Program-made: the position numbers and the translations under genes
Part shown: positions 16,146 to 23,109 of the stretch, in pieces
Layout: every line of letters starts with the position of its first letter
Numbering within the stretch: position 1 is the first letter of the stretch
Notes under the pieces: model-generated
What the model was told of the DNA's origin: nothing
What the model saw: the letters and a program-made list of their open reading frames with translations, nothing else
Database searches by the model: none
Source of the DNA: JBARCX01 sp049794535
GTDB taxonomy: Bacteria; Pseudomonadota; Gammaproteobacteria; Xanthomonadales; Rhodanobacteraceae
Assembly (NCBI GenBank): GCA_049794535.1
Contig: JBARCX010000280.1
Location: 1 to 25,366 of the forward strand
Length of the DNA stretch: 25,366 nucleotides
Reading direction: 5' to 3'

Positions 16146-16514
16146 GGCTCGATGTTCCCCCCTGTGGGACACCCGATCTCTGGAACGAAGCATGACGCCC
16201 GCGCCCATCCCCGTCCGCATGTTATCGCGCAGCCGACTGTTTTTCCTACAGATGCCTGGGAGGCGAGCAAGCCACCCAAAACCGTCCCGACAACGGACCC
16301 ACGCTCGCCCGCCCAGCCCGCTAAAATCACTGACCCACTGAGAGCCTGTTGGTAGTCTCCCCGCAGCCCTACGGGCCGGGTCTGTTTGCACACAGGACCT
16401 CGTCATCACTCGATCATGTACTGACGTACATTCACTCCTTCTTCCTTGCCCTGCGCGCAAACAGTTCCCGGCGCGGGCTACGGGGAGACTACCAACAGGC
16501 TCTACGGCTAAACC
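16146..16514. other. Divergent 369-bp intergenic region with hairpin element
   Basis: This gap separates the start of the cyclic-di-GMP gene from the start of dinG. The left 195 bp should contain the minus-strand promoter and ribosome site but show no motif I can defend. The right part is filled by a 163-bp imperfect inverted-repeat element (16341-16503) ending 11 bases before the dinG ATG. Confidence 0.7.
16341..16503. repeat. 163-bp long-hairpin (MITE-like) element upstream of dinG
   Basis: The outer 23 bp (16341-16363) are perfectly repeated in inverse at 16481-16503. Imperfect pairing continues inward through AGCCC, GCCGGG and CTGTTTGC blocks to about 16396 and 16450, giving arms of about 55 nt. 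The central 53 nt contain another palindrome, ATGTAC-TGAC-GTACAT (16416-16431). The whole unit can fold as one cruciform or RNA hairpin. Ends reading GAGCCTG...CAGGCTC resemble transposon terminal repeats, but I see no clear target duplication and no transposase, so MITE is a hypothesis. It must be part of, or immediately next to, the dinG promoter or leader. Confidence 0.7.
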
Positions 16515-18620
16515 ATGCTCACCGACACCATCAAGGACGCCATCCGCGCCTCGTACACCCGCTTGAAAGACGGCCTGCCGGGCTTTCGCGCGCGTGCATC
16601 GCAGGGAAAGATGATCGCCGAGGTGGCCAAAGCGCTGGCGCAAGTCGGCGGCGCAGCGGTGATCGAAGCGCCCACCGGCACCGGCAAATCCATGGCCTAT
16701 CTGATCGCAGGCATGGAAGTGGCGCGTGCGCAGAAGAAAAAGCTGCTGATCGCCACCGCCACCGTGGCGTTGCAAGAACAGTTGGTGGAACGTGATATCC
16801 CGCTCTATCTCAAGCTCAACGGTACCGAGGCCAAGGTGGCATTGGCCAAGGGCATGGGCCGTTACCTGTGCCTGCGCAATCTGCGCATCGCCAGCAACAG
16901 CCTGGCCGATTCCGCTCAGATGGGGCTGACCGGCGTCGACGCGGACCTGGCGCTGTGGTCGAAGCCCCCGCAAGAGCGCGACAAAAAAGCGCTGTCGAAA
17001 CTCGCCAGCGCCTTCGACAAACAGGAATGGAACGGCGATATCGATAGCGCGCCGGAACCGGTCAGCGACCTGCTGCGCCCGATGATCACCACCACCTCCG
17101 GTGGCTGCACGGGTCGGCGTTGCGCCTACTTCATGCCCTGCCCGCTGTTTGCCGCACGTCGCGCCATTGGGGACGCCGACATCATCGTGGCCAATCAGGA
17201 CCTGGTACTGGCCGACCTCACCATGTCCAGCGGGCAGGACAGCTACGGTGGCGTGATCCTGCCCAAGCCCGACGAGACGCTGTATATCTTCGATGAAGGG
17301 CACCATGTGCCCAGCAAGGCGATCGACCGTGGCGCGTCCGAGGTCTACATGACGGCCACGGTGCGCCAGCTCAGCCGTCTCGGCCGACAGGTGCACGCGG
17401 CCTACTCGCTCACCGATAAGGAAACGCTGGGCAAGCTCACGCTCGACGTTGGCGACGCGAAACTGCAGGAACTGAGCGACGCCGTCGAAGAGCTGGAAAA
17501 AGAAATCCGCCTCGGTTGGCTGCCCGATCCAGCCGAGACCGAACCGATGTACCGCGGCTCGCTGGGCCAGTTGCCAGAGGCATGGGTACAGCACGCACAC
17601 GTACTCTTTCTGCTTACGGCCGAAGTGCAGCGCTGGCTGGGCGCCGTGCGCCGCGCCGTGGTGGAGATGAGCGAGGCTGGCCCCACCCAGGAAGCACTCT
17701 CGCGCGAACTGGGCATGGCGCTGGAACGCATCGACAAACAGGCCAGCACCTGGCGCGCATGGTCGACCAGCGACGCCGAGAACGCGCCGCCCCTGGCCCG
17801 CTGGGTCACCCTGGCCAACGATCAACAATTGGTGTGCCATGCCTCGTCGGTCTCTGCTGGCGGCTTGCTACGCAACGTGTTGTGGGGCAACGCCAGCGGC
17901 GTGGTGATGACCTCGGCCACCTTAAGCGCAGGCGGTAATTTCCGGGGCTTCGCCGATGCGGTGGGGCTACCGGATGATGCGGTAACGCTCAGCCTGCCCT
18001 CACCGTTCGACCTCGCAGCGCAGGCTCGGCTGGAAGTACCTGCGATGAGCTCCATGCCGGATGCACGCGAGGAGCACGCGCAAGAGATCAGCGATTGGCT
18101 TGCCGCGAATCTCGACTGGAACGCCGGCAACCTGGTGCTATTCACCTCGCGCGCCAAGCTCGATCGGGTGCTGCAAAAGCTGCCGATCGAACACGTGCGT
18201 AAGGTGCGTGCGCAAGGCTCGCTCGGCAAATCGCAATTGGTCGCCGAACACATCGTCGATATCGAAGCCGGCAAAGGCAGCACCTTGTTCGGCCTCGCCT
18301 CGTTCGGCGAAGGCTTGGACCTGCCCGGCAAACTTTGCGAAACCGTGGTCATCACGCAGCTGCCCTTTGCCGTACCGACCGACCCGGTGGGCGCCACCTA
18401 TGCCGAGTGGCTGGAATCACGTGGGCGTAACCCCTTCATCGAAGTGAGCGTGCCCGAAGCCACGCGCCTGCTCACCCAGTATTGCGGCCGCCTGATCCGC
18501 AGCGAGAGCGATCGCGGCCGCATCGTGCTGCTCGATCGTCGCGTGGTCACCAAACGCTACGGCACCGGCATGCTCAAGGCGCTGCCGCCCTTTCAACGTG
18601 TCATCGAGCGCACCGCATGA
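16515..18620 (+). CDS. dinG: ATP-dependent DNA helicase DinG
   Basis: This 701-aa protein is close to the length of E. coli DinG (about 716). It has Walker A APTGTGKS (52-59), four cysteines that would hold a 4Fe-4S cluster (C119, C198, C203, C209, in the XPD-like pattern), a DEGH helicase box at 260-263, and motif VI QYCGRLIR at 655-662. DinG is a 5'-3' superfamily 2 helicase that unwinds D-loops, R-loops and forked DNA and helps replication cross transcribed genes. The ATG at 16515 matches the family's N-terminus, but no convincing Shine-Dalgarno is visible because the hairpin element ends just upstream. I see no LexA-type box of standard spacing. The stop overlaps the next gene's start (ATGA), so the two are coupled. 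Confidence 0.95.
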   Translation: MLTDTIKDAIRASYTRLKDGLPGFRARASQGKMIAEVAKALAQVGGAAVIEAPTGTGKSMAYLIAGMEVARAQKKKLLIATATVALQEQLVERDIPLYLKLNGTEAKVALAKGMGRYLCLRNLRIASNSLADSAQMGLTGVDADLALWSKPPQERDKKALSKLASAFDKQEWNGDIDSAPEPVSDLLRPMITTTSGGCTGRRCAYFMPCPLFAARRAIGDADIIVANQDLVLADLTMSSGQDSYGGVILPKPDETLYIFDEGHHVPSKAIDRGASEVYMTATVRQLSRLGRQVHAAYSLTDKETLGKLTLDVGDAKLQELSDAVEELEKEIRLGWLPDPAETEPMYRGSLGQLPEAWVQHAHVLFLLTAEVQRWLGAVRRAVVEMSEAGPTQEALSRELGMALERIDKQASTWRAWSTSDAENAPPLARWVTLANDQQLVCHASSVSAGGLLRNVLWGNASGVVMTSATLSAGGNFRGFADAVGLPDDAVTLSLPSPFDLAAQARLEVPAMSSMPDAREEHAQEISDWLAANLDWNAGNLVLFTSRAKLDRVLQKLPIEHVRKVRAQGSLGKSQLVAEHIVDIEAGKGSTLFGLASFGEGLDLPGKLCETVVITQLPFAVPTDPVGATYAEWLESRGRNPFIEVSVPEATRLLTQYCGRLIRSESDRGRIVLLDRRVVTKRYGTGMLKALPPFQRVIERTA

Positions 18621-19165
18621 TCATTCGCCAGCAGGATTGCTTGCCGCAGCCGTGGAAGAACGGTCTTGGCAGTACTCGCGAAATAGCCGTCCATCCATCG
18701 GGTGCCAGCAGCGACCATTTTCTGTGGCGTGTCAGCGTGGCCGAAGTCGACAGTGCGGCTCCATTTTCCGCGTTCCCTGGTATCGACCGCACGATTGCAC
18801 TACTCGCAGGCGCCGGCTTCACGATGACGCTGGACGATGGCCGCGTGCATGCACTGCATACCCCTTTCGAACCTTTCATGTTCCCGGGTGAAGCGCAGGT
18901 TGCCGTGGCCCTTGTCCATGGCCCCACCCGTGATTTCAACCTGATGGTGCGCCGTGCGCATGCGCGTGGCGAATTGCACGTGCAGCGAACGCCAGGCACC
19001 TGCCTGCTCGATCCGGCAACCGTGCTGGTCTATGCCGCACATGGCACCATCGACACGACGGATGGCACCCTGCATGCGGGTGATGCGTGGCGGCCTACAG
19101 CCGACCGATTTACGTTGCTCGATGGTGCGGTAGCTTTCGTCATCAAGATCGAACACATCGCCTGA
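18617..19165 (+). CDS. HutD/Ves family cupin protein
   Basis: I chose the ATG at 18617, which overlaps the dinG stop by 4 bp, rather than the upstream in-frame ATG at 18482, which lies inside dinG. The 182-aa product has the HutD/Ves opening (QPWKNGLGSTREIAVHP, then FLWRVSVAEV) and the double beta-helix block FPGIDRTIALLAG, followed by FNLMVRR. HutD proteins are often encoded with histidine-utilisation genes, and the E. coli homologue Ves is cold-induced; the molecular function is unsettled. No hut genes are in view, so Ves-like is the safer label. It is expected to be cytosolic and expressed from the dinG transcript. Confidence 0.85.
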   Translation: MIIRQQDCLPQPWKNGLGSTREIAVHPSGASSDHFLWRVSVAEVDSAAPFSAFPGIDRTIALLAGAGFTMTLDDGRVHALHTPFEPFMFPGEAQVAVALVHGPTRDFNLMVRRAHARGELHVQRTPGTCLLDPATVLVYAAHGTIDTTDGTLHAGDAWRPTADRFTLLDGAVAFVIKIEHIA

Positions 19166-19180
19166 CACCGCAGACTGAGT

Positions 19181-19320
19181 CCCTCTCCCCCTGGCGACCC
19201 GAAGGTAGTCCCTGTGGGAGAGAGGGGTTGGGGTGAGGGTTCGGACTTGCGCCGTCGTCCGCCACTCCCCTCGACCGAACCCTCATTCGCCTACTGGCAC
19301 CTTCTCCCAAAGGGAGAAGG
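19181..19320. repeat. C/T-rich intergenic repeat cluster, copy B plus hairpins
   Basis: The 240-bp gap between the HutD-like gene and nnrU holds three stacked inverted repeats. CCCTCTCCC (19181-19189) pairs imperfectly with the GGGAGAG-containing stretch at 19216-19226; this part matches repeat copy A at 4883-4923. TGAGGGTTCGG (19234-19244) pairs perfectly with CCGAACCCTCA (19275-19285). CCTTCTCCC-AAA-GGGAGAAGG (19300-19320) is a perfect 9-bp hairpin. There is no T run after the last stem. The style is that of dispersed non-coding repeats common between genes in xanthomonads and relatives. Confidence 0.65.
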
Positions 19321-19405
19321 GTTCCAATCGAGCGGCCGGTTGCATCATTCGGCCGAATGAAAAGCCGCCTATACTCCGGGCACCGCTACCCCAAAGGTAA
19401 CCGTC

Positions 19406-19984
19406 ATGCCCGTGCTTATCCTCGGTCTGGTGATCTTTCTCGGTTTGCATTCGCTGCGCATCTTCGCGGATGGCTGGCGCACCCGGCAGATCGCCCGGCT
19501 CGGGCTGAAGCGCTGGAAGGGGGTGTACGCGCTGGTGGCCATTATCGGCTTCGTGCTGATCTGCTGGGGCTTTGGCATGGCACGGCATCAACCCGTGCTG
19601 CTGTACACGCCACCGCTGTGGCTACGCCACCTCAATGCGCTGTTCATGTTGATCGCATTCGTCCTGTTGGCTGCGGCGCGCGTGCCGCGCAATCACATCA
19701 AGGCGAGACTCCATCACCCGCAGGTAGTGGCCGTGAAGACATGGGCATTCGGCCATCTGCTCGCCACCGGCATGTTGCATGACGTGGTGCTGTTCGGTGC
19801 ATTCCTGGTGTGGGCGACTGTACTGTTTGCCGCCTCGCGCCGACGCGACCGGCTGGCCGGCACTACCTACCCGGCCGGTACGCTCAAGGGAGACGTATTC
19901 ACCGTACTGGCTGGCGTCATCGCCTGGGTGGTGTTCGCGCTCTGGCTGCACCTGTGGCTGATCGGCGTTAATCCGATGAGCTGA
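19406..19984 (+). CDS. NnrU family inner-membrane protein
   Basis: This 192-aa protein has five to six hydrophobic segments (starting at residues 2-15, 38-58, 72-90, 110-135 and 160-185). It has the family's N-terminal stretch ending in FLGLHSLRIF and the internal block VKTWAFGHLLATG. NnrU proteins were first noticed beside nitric-oxide and nitrite reductase genes in denitrifiers, and the fold relates to NnrU/isoprenoid-type integral membrane proteins. No denitrification gene is in this window, so the link to nitrogen oxides is not supported here and the function is unassigned. The ATG at 19406 follows an AAAGGTAA ribosome site. Confidence 0.86.
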   Translation: MPVLILGLVIFLGLHSLRIFADGWRTRQIARLGLKRWKGVYALVAIIGFVLICWGFGMARHQPVLLYTPPLWLRHLNALFMLIAFVLLAAARVPRNHIKARLHHPQVVAVKTWAFGHLLATGMLHDVVLFGAFLVWATVLFAASRRRDRLAGTTYPAGTLKGDVFTVLAGVIAWVVFALWLHLWLIGVNPMS

Positions 19985-20007
19985 ATACCGTGGCGGGAGT
20001 CATCTAC

Positions 20008-20027
20008 GCGCACGCCACAACGTGCGC
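20008..20027 (+). other. GC-rich hairpin between nnrU-like gene and small membrane protein
   Basis: GCGCACG (20008-20014) pairs with CGTGCGC (20021-20027) around CCACAA. No T run follows. It could be an attenuator or a weak terminator after the nnrU-like gene; nothing further can be said. Confidence 0.3.
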
Positions 20028-20066
20028 TAGAGTCACCGCCATACTTCAACATGCCGAGGACAACCC

Positions 20067-20264
20067 ATGGCTGGCTTCCTGCTTTGGCTGCTATTACTGG
20101 TGTTCTGCTGGCCGCTCGCGCTGCTGGCGCTGGTGCTTTACCCGATCATCTGGTTGATCTGCCTGCCGCTGCGATTGGTCGGCATCACCGTGGGTGCTGT
20201 GTTCGCGTTCCTCGGTGCGATTCTGATGCTGCCCGCTCGCGTGCTGCGCGGCCGTCCGGTCTGA
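20067..20264 (+). CDS. Small (65-aa) membrane protein, unknown function
   Basis: This short frame has a good ribosome site (GAGGA, eight bases before the ATG) and encodes an almost wholly hydrophobic protein. Two or three transmembrane segments run through residues 3-26 and 28-55, with charged residues confined mainly to the last ten positions (PARVLRGRPV). The regular hydrophobic pattern and the position between annotated genes on the same strand make it a believable gene rather than a chance frame. I do not recognise a family. It could assist a neighbouring membrane protein such as the NnrU-like product, but that is a guess. Confidence 0.72.
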   Translation: MAGFLLWLLLLVFCWPLALLALVLYPIIWLICLPLRLVGITVGAVFAFLGAILMLPARVLRGRPV

Positions 20265-20288
20265 TCGTCGCTGCACTCTGAGGTCCGG

Positions 20289-20912
20289 ATGGATAAACCC
20301 TTCGCGCCCGCCTGCGAACGCAACCGCGAGCCGATTCTGGCCGTGTTGCGCAAGTATTTCGTCGGCCGCAGCCAAGCCTTGGAGATCGGCAGTGGTACCG
20401 GCCAGCACGCCGTGCATTTTGCCGCCGCGCTACCGCAACTGAGTTGGCAATGCGCAGACCGCGCCGAGCAACTGCCCGGCATTCGCGCCTGGCTGGATGA
20501 GGCCGCCCTGCTCAATACTCCGCCGCCCATCGAGCTGGATGTTATGGGTACGTGGCCATTGCAGACCTACGACGCGGTATTCAGCGCAAACACGCTGCAC
20601 ATCATGGCGTGGCATGAGGTCATTCAGTTGTTCGCGACCTTACCTTCGGTCACGACAGCTAACGCCGTGCTCGTGATCTACGGCCCGTTCAACCATGACG
20701 GTCGCTACACCAGCGAGAGCAATGCCGACTTCGACCAGTGGCTGAAAGCGCGCGGCGCGCACATGGGCATCCGCGATGCCGAAGCCGTGGATGCGTTGGC
20801 TACCGCCGCAGGCTTCACCTTGATCGACGATGTCGTAATGCCGGCAAACAACCGCTGCCGCATCTGGCAACGTGGCGCAATGCATGCGGAACGCGCTACA
20901 ACGTCGCCATGA
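20289..20912 (+). CDS. DUF938 family SAM-dependent methyltransferase-like protein
   Basis: This 207-aa soluble protein has a class I methyltransferase motif I, LEIGSGTGQHAVHF, at about residues 31-44, preceded by the DUF938 hallmark CERNREPIL. It continues with ADRAEQLPGIRAW and FSANTLHIMAWHEV. The family is widespread in proteobacteria and some eukaryotes; its substrate is not established. It starts 24 bp after the small membrane protein gene and its stop overlaps the start of the ychJ-like gene by 4 bp (ATGA), so it is probably co-transcribed with both. Confidence 0.9.
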   Translation: MDKPFAPACERNREPILAVLRKYFVGRSQALEIGSGTGQHAVHFAAALPQLSWQCADRAEQLPGIRAWLDEAALLNTPPPIELDVMGTWPLQTYDAVFSANTLHIMAWHEVIQLFATLPSVTTANAVLVIYGPFNHDGRYTSESNADFDQWLKARGAHMGIRDAEAVDALATAAGFTLIDDVVMPANNRCRIWQRGAMHAERATTSP

Positions 20913-21310
20913 GATCCATCGACACGCTCACTCCCTGCCCCTGCGGCAACCACGCCGGCTATGCACACTGCTGCGGCCTGCTGCATGACGGCGCGATAGC
21001 CACCAGCGCCGAAGCGCTGATGCGTTCACGTTACAGCGCGTATGTGCTCAAACGTGAGGACTACTTGCTTGCCACCTGGCACGCCAGCACACGTCCATCC
21101 AGCCTAAACCTTGGCGCGCAGCAGCCTGCACCGAATTGGCTCGGCCTCGATGTAAAACGACACGAGACCGATGGCGACCACGCTACCGTCGAGTTCATCG
21201 CCCGACTGCGCCATGGCGGTGGCAAGGCGCAGCGCATGCACGAGATCAGCCGCTTCGTACGCGAAGACGGTCGCTGGTATTACCTCGACGGTAGTTTTCC
21301 GGAAGATTGA
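20909..21310 (+). CDS. ychJ: YchJ-like (UPF0225) zinc-binding protein
   Basis: I start at the ATG at 20909, inside the stop of the DUF938 gene; the frame is open further upstream, but that would overlap the methyltransferase. The 133-aa product has an N-terminal SEC-C zinc motif with cysteines at 10, 12, 21 and 22 (CPCG...HCCG). The NTF2-like YchJ body follows, with LMRSRYSAYVLK, a WLGLDVKR block and the end RWYYLDGS. E. coli YchJ has a second SEC-C motif at its C-terminus; this protein lacks it and stops right after the conserved core. The function is unknown, though SEC-C motifs often bind protein or ribosomal partners. Its last 31 bp overlap the convergent NRDE gene. Confidence 0.9.
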   Translation: MRSIDTLTPCPCGNHAGYAHCCGLLHDGAIATSAEALMRSRYSAYVLKREDYLLATWHASTRPSSLNLGAQQPAPNWLGLDVKRHETDGDHATVEFIARLRHGGGKAQRMHEISRFVREDGRWYYLDGSFPED

Positions 21311-22068
21311 GCCGAAAACGCCAGCTCGCTCTGGCCGTCGAATCGACCCAGCGGGCCAAAACGACGTTCGACGATGCGCCCGGCACCATCATGCCCCATC
21401 GCTACGATCGTGCTTGCACGCGTGCCGTATAGCTCACCCCGGATAAACGCCGAAGATAGCCAGCGCTCCCGCTCCAGCCCCACCCCAGTGTCGGGCAGCA
21501 GCTCATCCGGTGCCTGCCGCTCATCGGCAAGCGCATCGAATAGCGGCTCGAAATTGTCTTCGTCGCCGGTGTCCAACCAAGCCTGCAAACGCTCCATCAA
21601 CGCACGCGTCTTGGGCCAGGGCGTATTGAAGTCAGCGTTCGATAGGCCATGCACGCCGGGCGTAACGGCCTCGGCCCGTGGCGCAGGGCGATTACCCAAG
21701 TAGAACGCATGCATGGCATCGAAGGTGAGCAAATTGAAGGGTCGGTAGTCTGCCGCGGTTTCGAGCAGGGCATGTGCATGTGTGGATGCATCCATCGCGC
21801 CGGCGAGGTAATCGGTCGCCAACAGCCCGCGCGATGTGCCGTGCTGCGGATCACGTGGATCGCGCACATTGGTGACGACGCAGCATCGCCCTGTGTCCGT
21901 GACGCCGAGCCAAGTGCCGCTCGCCTCCAGGTCCCGGCCGCCTAGAATCGGCAGATCATGCCAGCGCGCGAGCGGCGCACTGGGTCGCGCGTGGAATTCG
22001 TCGCGATTACCCGCCAACAACAAGCGCCAGCGCGGGTGTTTTTGCCAAGCGAATGCAATCAGGCACAT
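21280..22068 (-). CDS. NRDE/TANGO2 family protein
   Basis: This 262-aa protein begins MCLIAFAW and has the family's name-giving motif NRDE at 21-24, followed by FHARPSAPLARW, GGRDLEASGTWLG and VTNVRDP. Cys2 would become N-terminal after Met removal, as in Ntn-type hydrolases, to which the fold is related. The eukaryotic member TANGO2 and its bacterial relatives have been implicated in haem handling. The gene starts 10 bp after the methylglyoxal synthase-like gene on the same strand, so the two form an operon with this one second. Its 3' end runs 31 bp into the convergent ychJ-like gene. Confidence 0.9.
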   Translation of the reverse strand: MCLIAFAWQKHPRWRLLLAGNRDEFHARPSAPLARWHDLPILGGRDLEASGTWLGVTDTGRCCVVTNVRDPRDPQHGTSRGLLATDYLAGAMDASTHAHALLETAADYRPFNLLTFDAMHAFYLGNRPAPRAEAVTPGVHGLSNADFNTPWPKTRALMERLQAWLDTGDEDNFEPLFDALADERQAPDELLPDTGVGLERERWLSSAFIRGELYGTRASTIVAMGHDGAGRIVERRFGPLGRFDGQSELAFSAQSSGKLPSR

Positions 22069-22078
22069 GTGTTGTCTT

Positions 22079-22960
22079 CTAGCATGCGCGCTGCGTCGCG
22101 CGCCATCGCGCGGCGAATGCCCAGCGCGAAGCCATCCGTGGCGTATTCATACAAATGGCTTCGTCAGTCACCGTGGTGACGGCCCGCTCGAGTAGCTGGA
22201 TATCCGCCTCGTGCTGGCGTGCCACATGCGGATCCTCAAAGAAGACCACGCGTTGGCAGCGCCGCTCCAGCACGAGATCGGCGATCTGTGCGTCGCCGCC
22301 CATCGGACCACTCTGATAACGCTGTACCCATGCTCGATCAGCGGGCCAGCCACGACTCCAGGCCAACTCGTTCAATTGTTTTCCCGTAGTGCCGGTTGCG
22401 ACGCGGTGCATGAAACGTGACAACAGATCGAAATGCTCCGCCGCATACGCCAACATTTTCGGCTTCATCGCATCATGCGCAATCAAGGCTAATGTCTGTG
22501 TCTCCAAAGCATGGAAGCCATCGGCATTCGCATCAGGCACCAAGCCCGCATGTATGCGCTCTACTTCCACCCAATCGCGAGCCGCAGCGACGGTGGAAAT
22601 GAATGGCTTGTGGTGAATCACGCATTGCCGCTTGAGCGCCAGCGCCTCGGGAAATATCGAGGAAGGATTGACCGGATGGATCAGATAGATGGCCCCATCG
22701 AGCACGCGGCCTGAATCCTGCAAGCCCACCACCTCCGCCACGAGTTTCATCAACCCGCCTTCGCGACCATAGGGATAGCGCACCAAGCCGGGATACTCAG
22801 CCAGCAGACCGACGCGGTTGATGGCGTCATACGTACGCCCCACCGCATGCAGCCCCATATTCAGCTCACGGATACCCGTTTCGCACGTACGCAACCAACG
22901 AAACAATGCCGCCTCGTCATGATTGTGATGAAGAAAGTTGGCGGCCAAACCCATGCGCAT
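22079..22960 (-). CDS. Two-domain methylglyoxal synthase-like protein
   Basis: This 293-aa protein is about twice the length of E. coli MgsA (152 aa). The C-terminal half (about 155-280) has the active-site set: HD at 162-163, the phosphate loop GTTG at 190-193, GPMGGD at 218-223 with the catalytic-base aspartate D223, then FFEDP, H250 and D253. It should make methylglyoxal from dihydroxyacetone phosphate, a bypass that relieves sugar-phosphate stress. The N-terminal half (about 5-135) follows the same plan but decayed: HD at 14-15, GRTY for GTTG at 41-44, YPYGRE for GPMGGD at 62-67, and YLIHPVNP for the FFxDP block. I read it as a degenerate second MGS domain, perhaps structural or regulatory. 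AGGGG lies eight bases before the ATG. The NRDE gene follows by 10 bp. Confidence 0.85.
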   Translation of the reverse strand: MRMGLAANFLHHNHDEAALFRWLRTCETGIRELNMGLHAVGRTYDAINRVGLLAEYPGLVRYPYGREGGLMKLVAEVVGLQDSGRVLDGAIYLIHPVNPSSIFPEALALKRQCVIHHKPFISTVAAARDWVEVERIHAGLVPDANADGFHALETQTLALIAHDAMKPKMLAYAAEHFDLLSRFMHRVATGTTGKQLNELAWSRGWPADRAWVQRYQSGPMGGDAQIADLVLERRCQRVVFFEDPHVARQHEADIQLLERAVTTVTDEAICMNTPRMASRWAFAARWRATQRAC

Positions 22961-23109
22961 ATCGTTTTCCCCTTAGAAAACCTGTAGATCGAAAACACAT
23001 CACCGCCCAGCGCGCGAGAAGCCTGCGTGAATACGCTCCAGCCCAATCCAGATGTAGACCGAAAGATATAGGCGCATGCTACTGGCTGTGATGAATAGCT
23101 TCGGGTAAA

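Noticed and set aside
16382..16395. CTGTTTGCACACAG upstream of dinG looked like a LexA/SOS box.
   Set aside because: The spacing is CTGT-N6-ACAG rather than N8, and it belongs to the arm of the hairpin element, which explains its symmetry.
16341..16503. Calling the hairpin element a proven transposon-derived MITE.
   Set aside because: No target-site duplication is clear (flanks read ACTG and ACGG) and no second copy is in the window, so only the inverted-repeat structure is certain.
16146..17840. The minus-strand frame of the cyclic-di-GMP gene stays open for another 565 codons, antisense to dinG.
   Set aside because: It shows no domain I recognise, lies opposite a convincing dinG, and the ATG at 16145 has a strong ribosome site. 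Long antisense open frames are common at this GC content.
18482..18616. Starting the HutD-like gene at the upstream ATG.
   Set aside because: The added residues lie within dinG in another frame and do not resemble the family; the ATGA overlap start gives the normal N-terminus.
20738..20908. Starting the ychJ-like gene 57 codons upstream.
   Set aside because: The extension is a shadow of the DUF938 gene; the SEC-C motif normally sits at the extreme N-terminus, as with the 20909 start.
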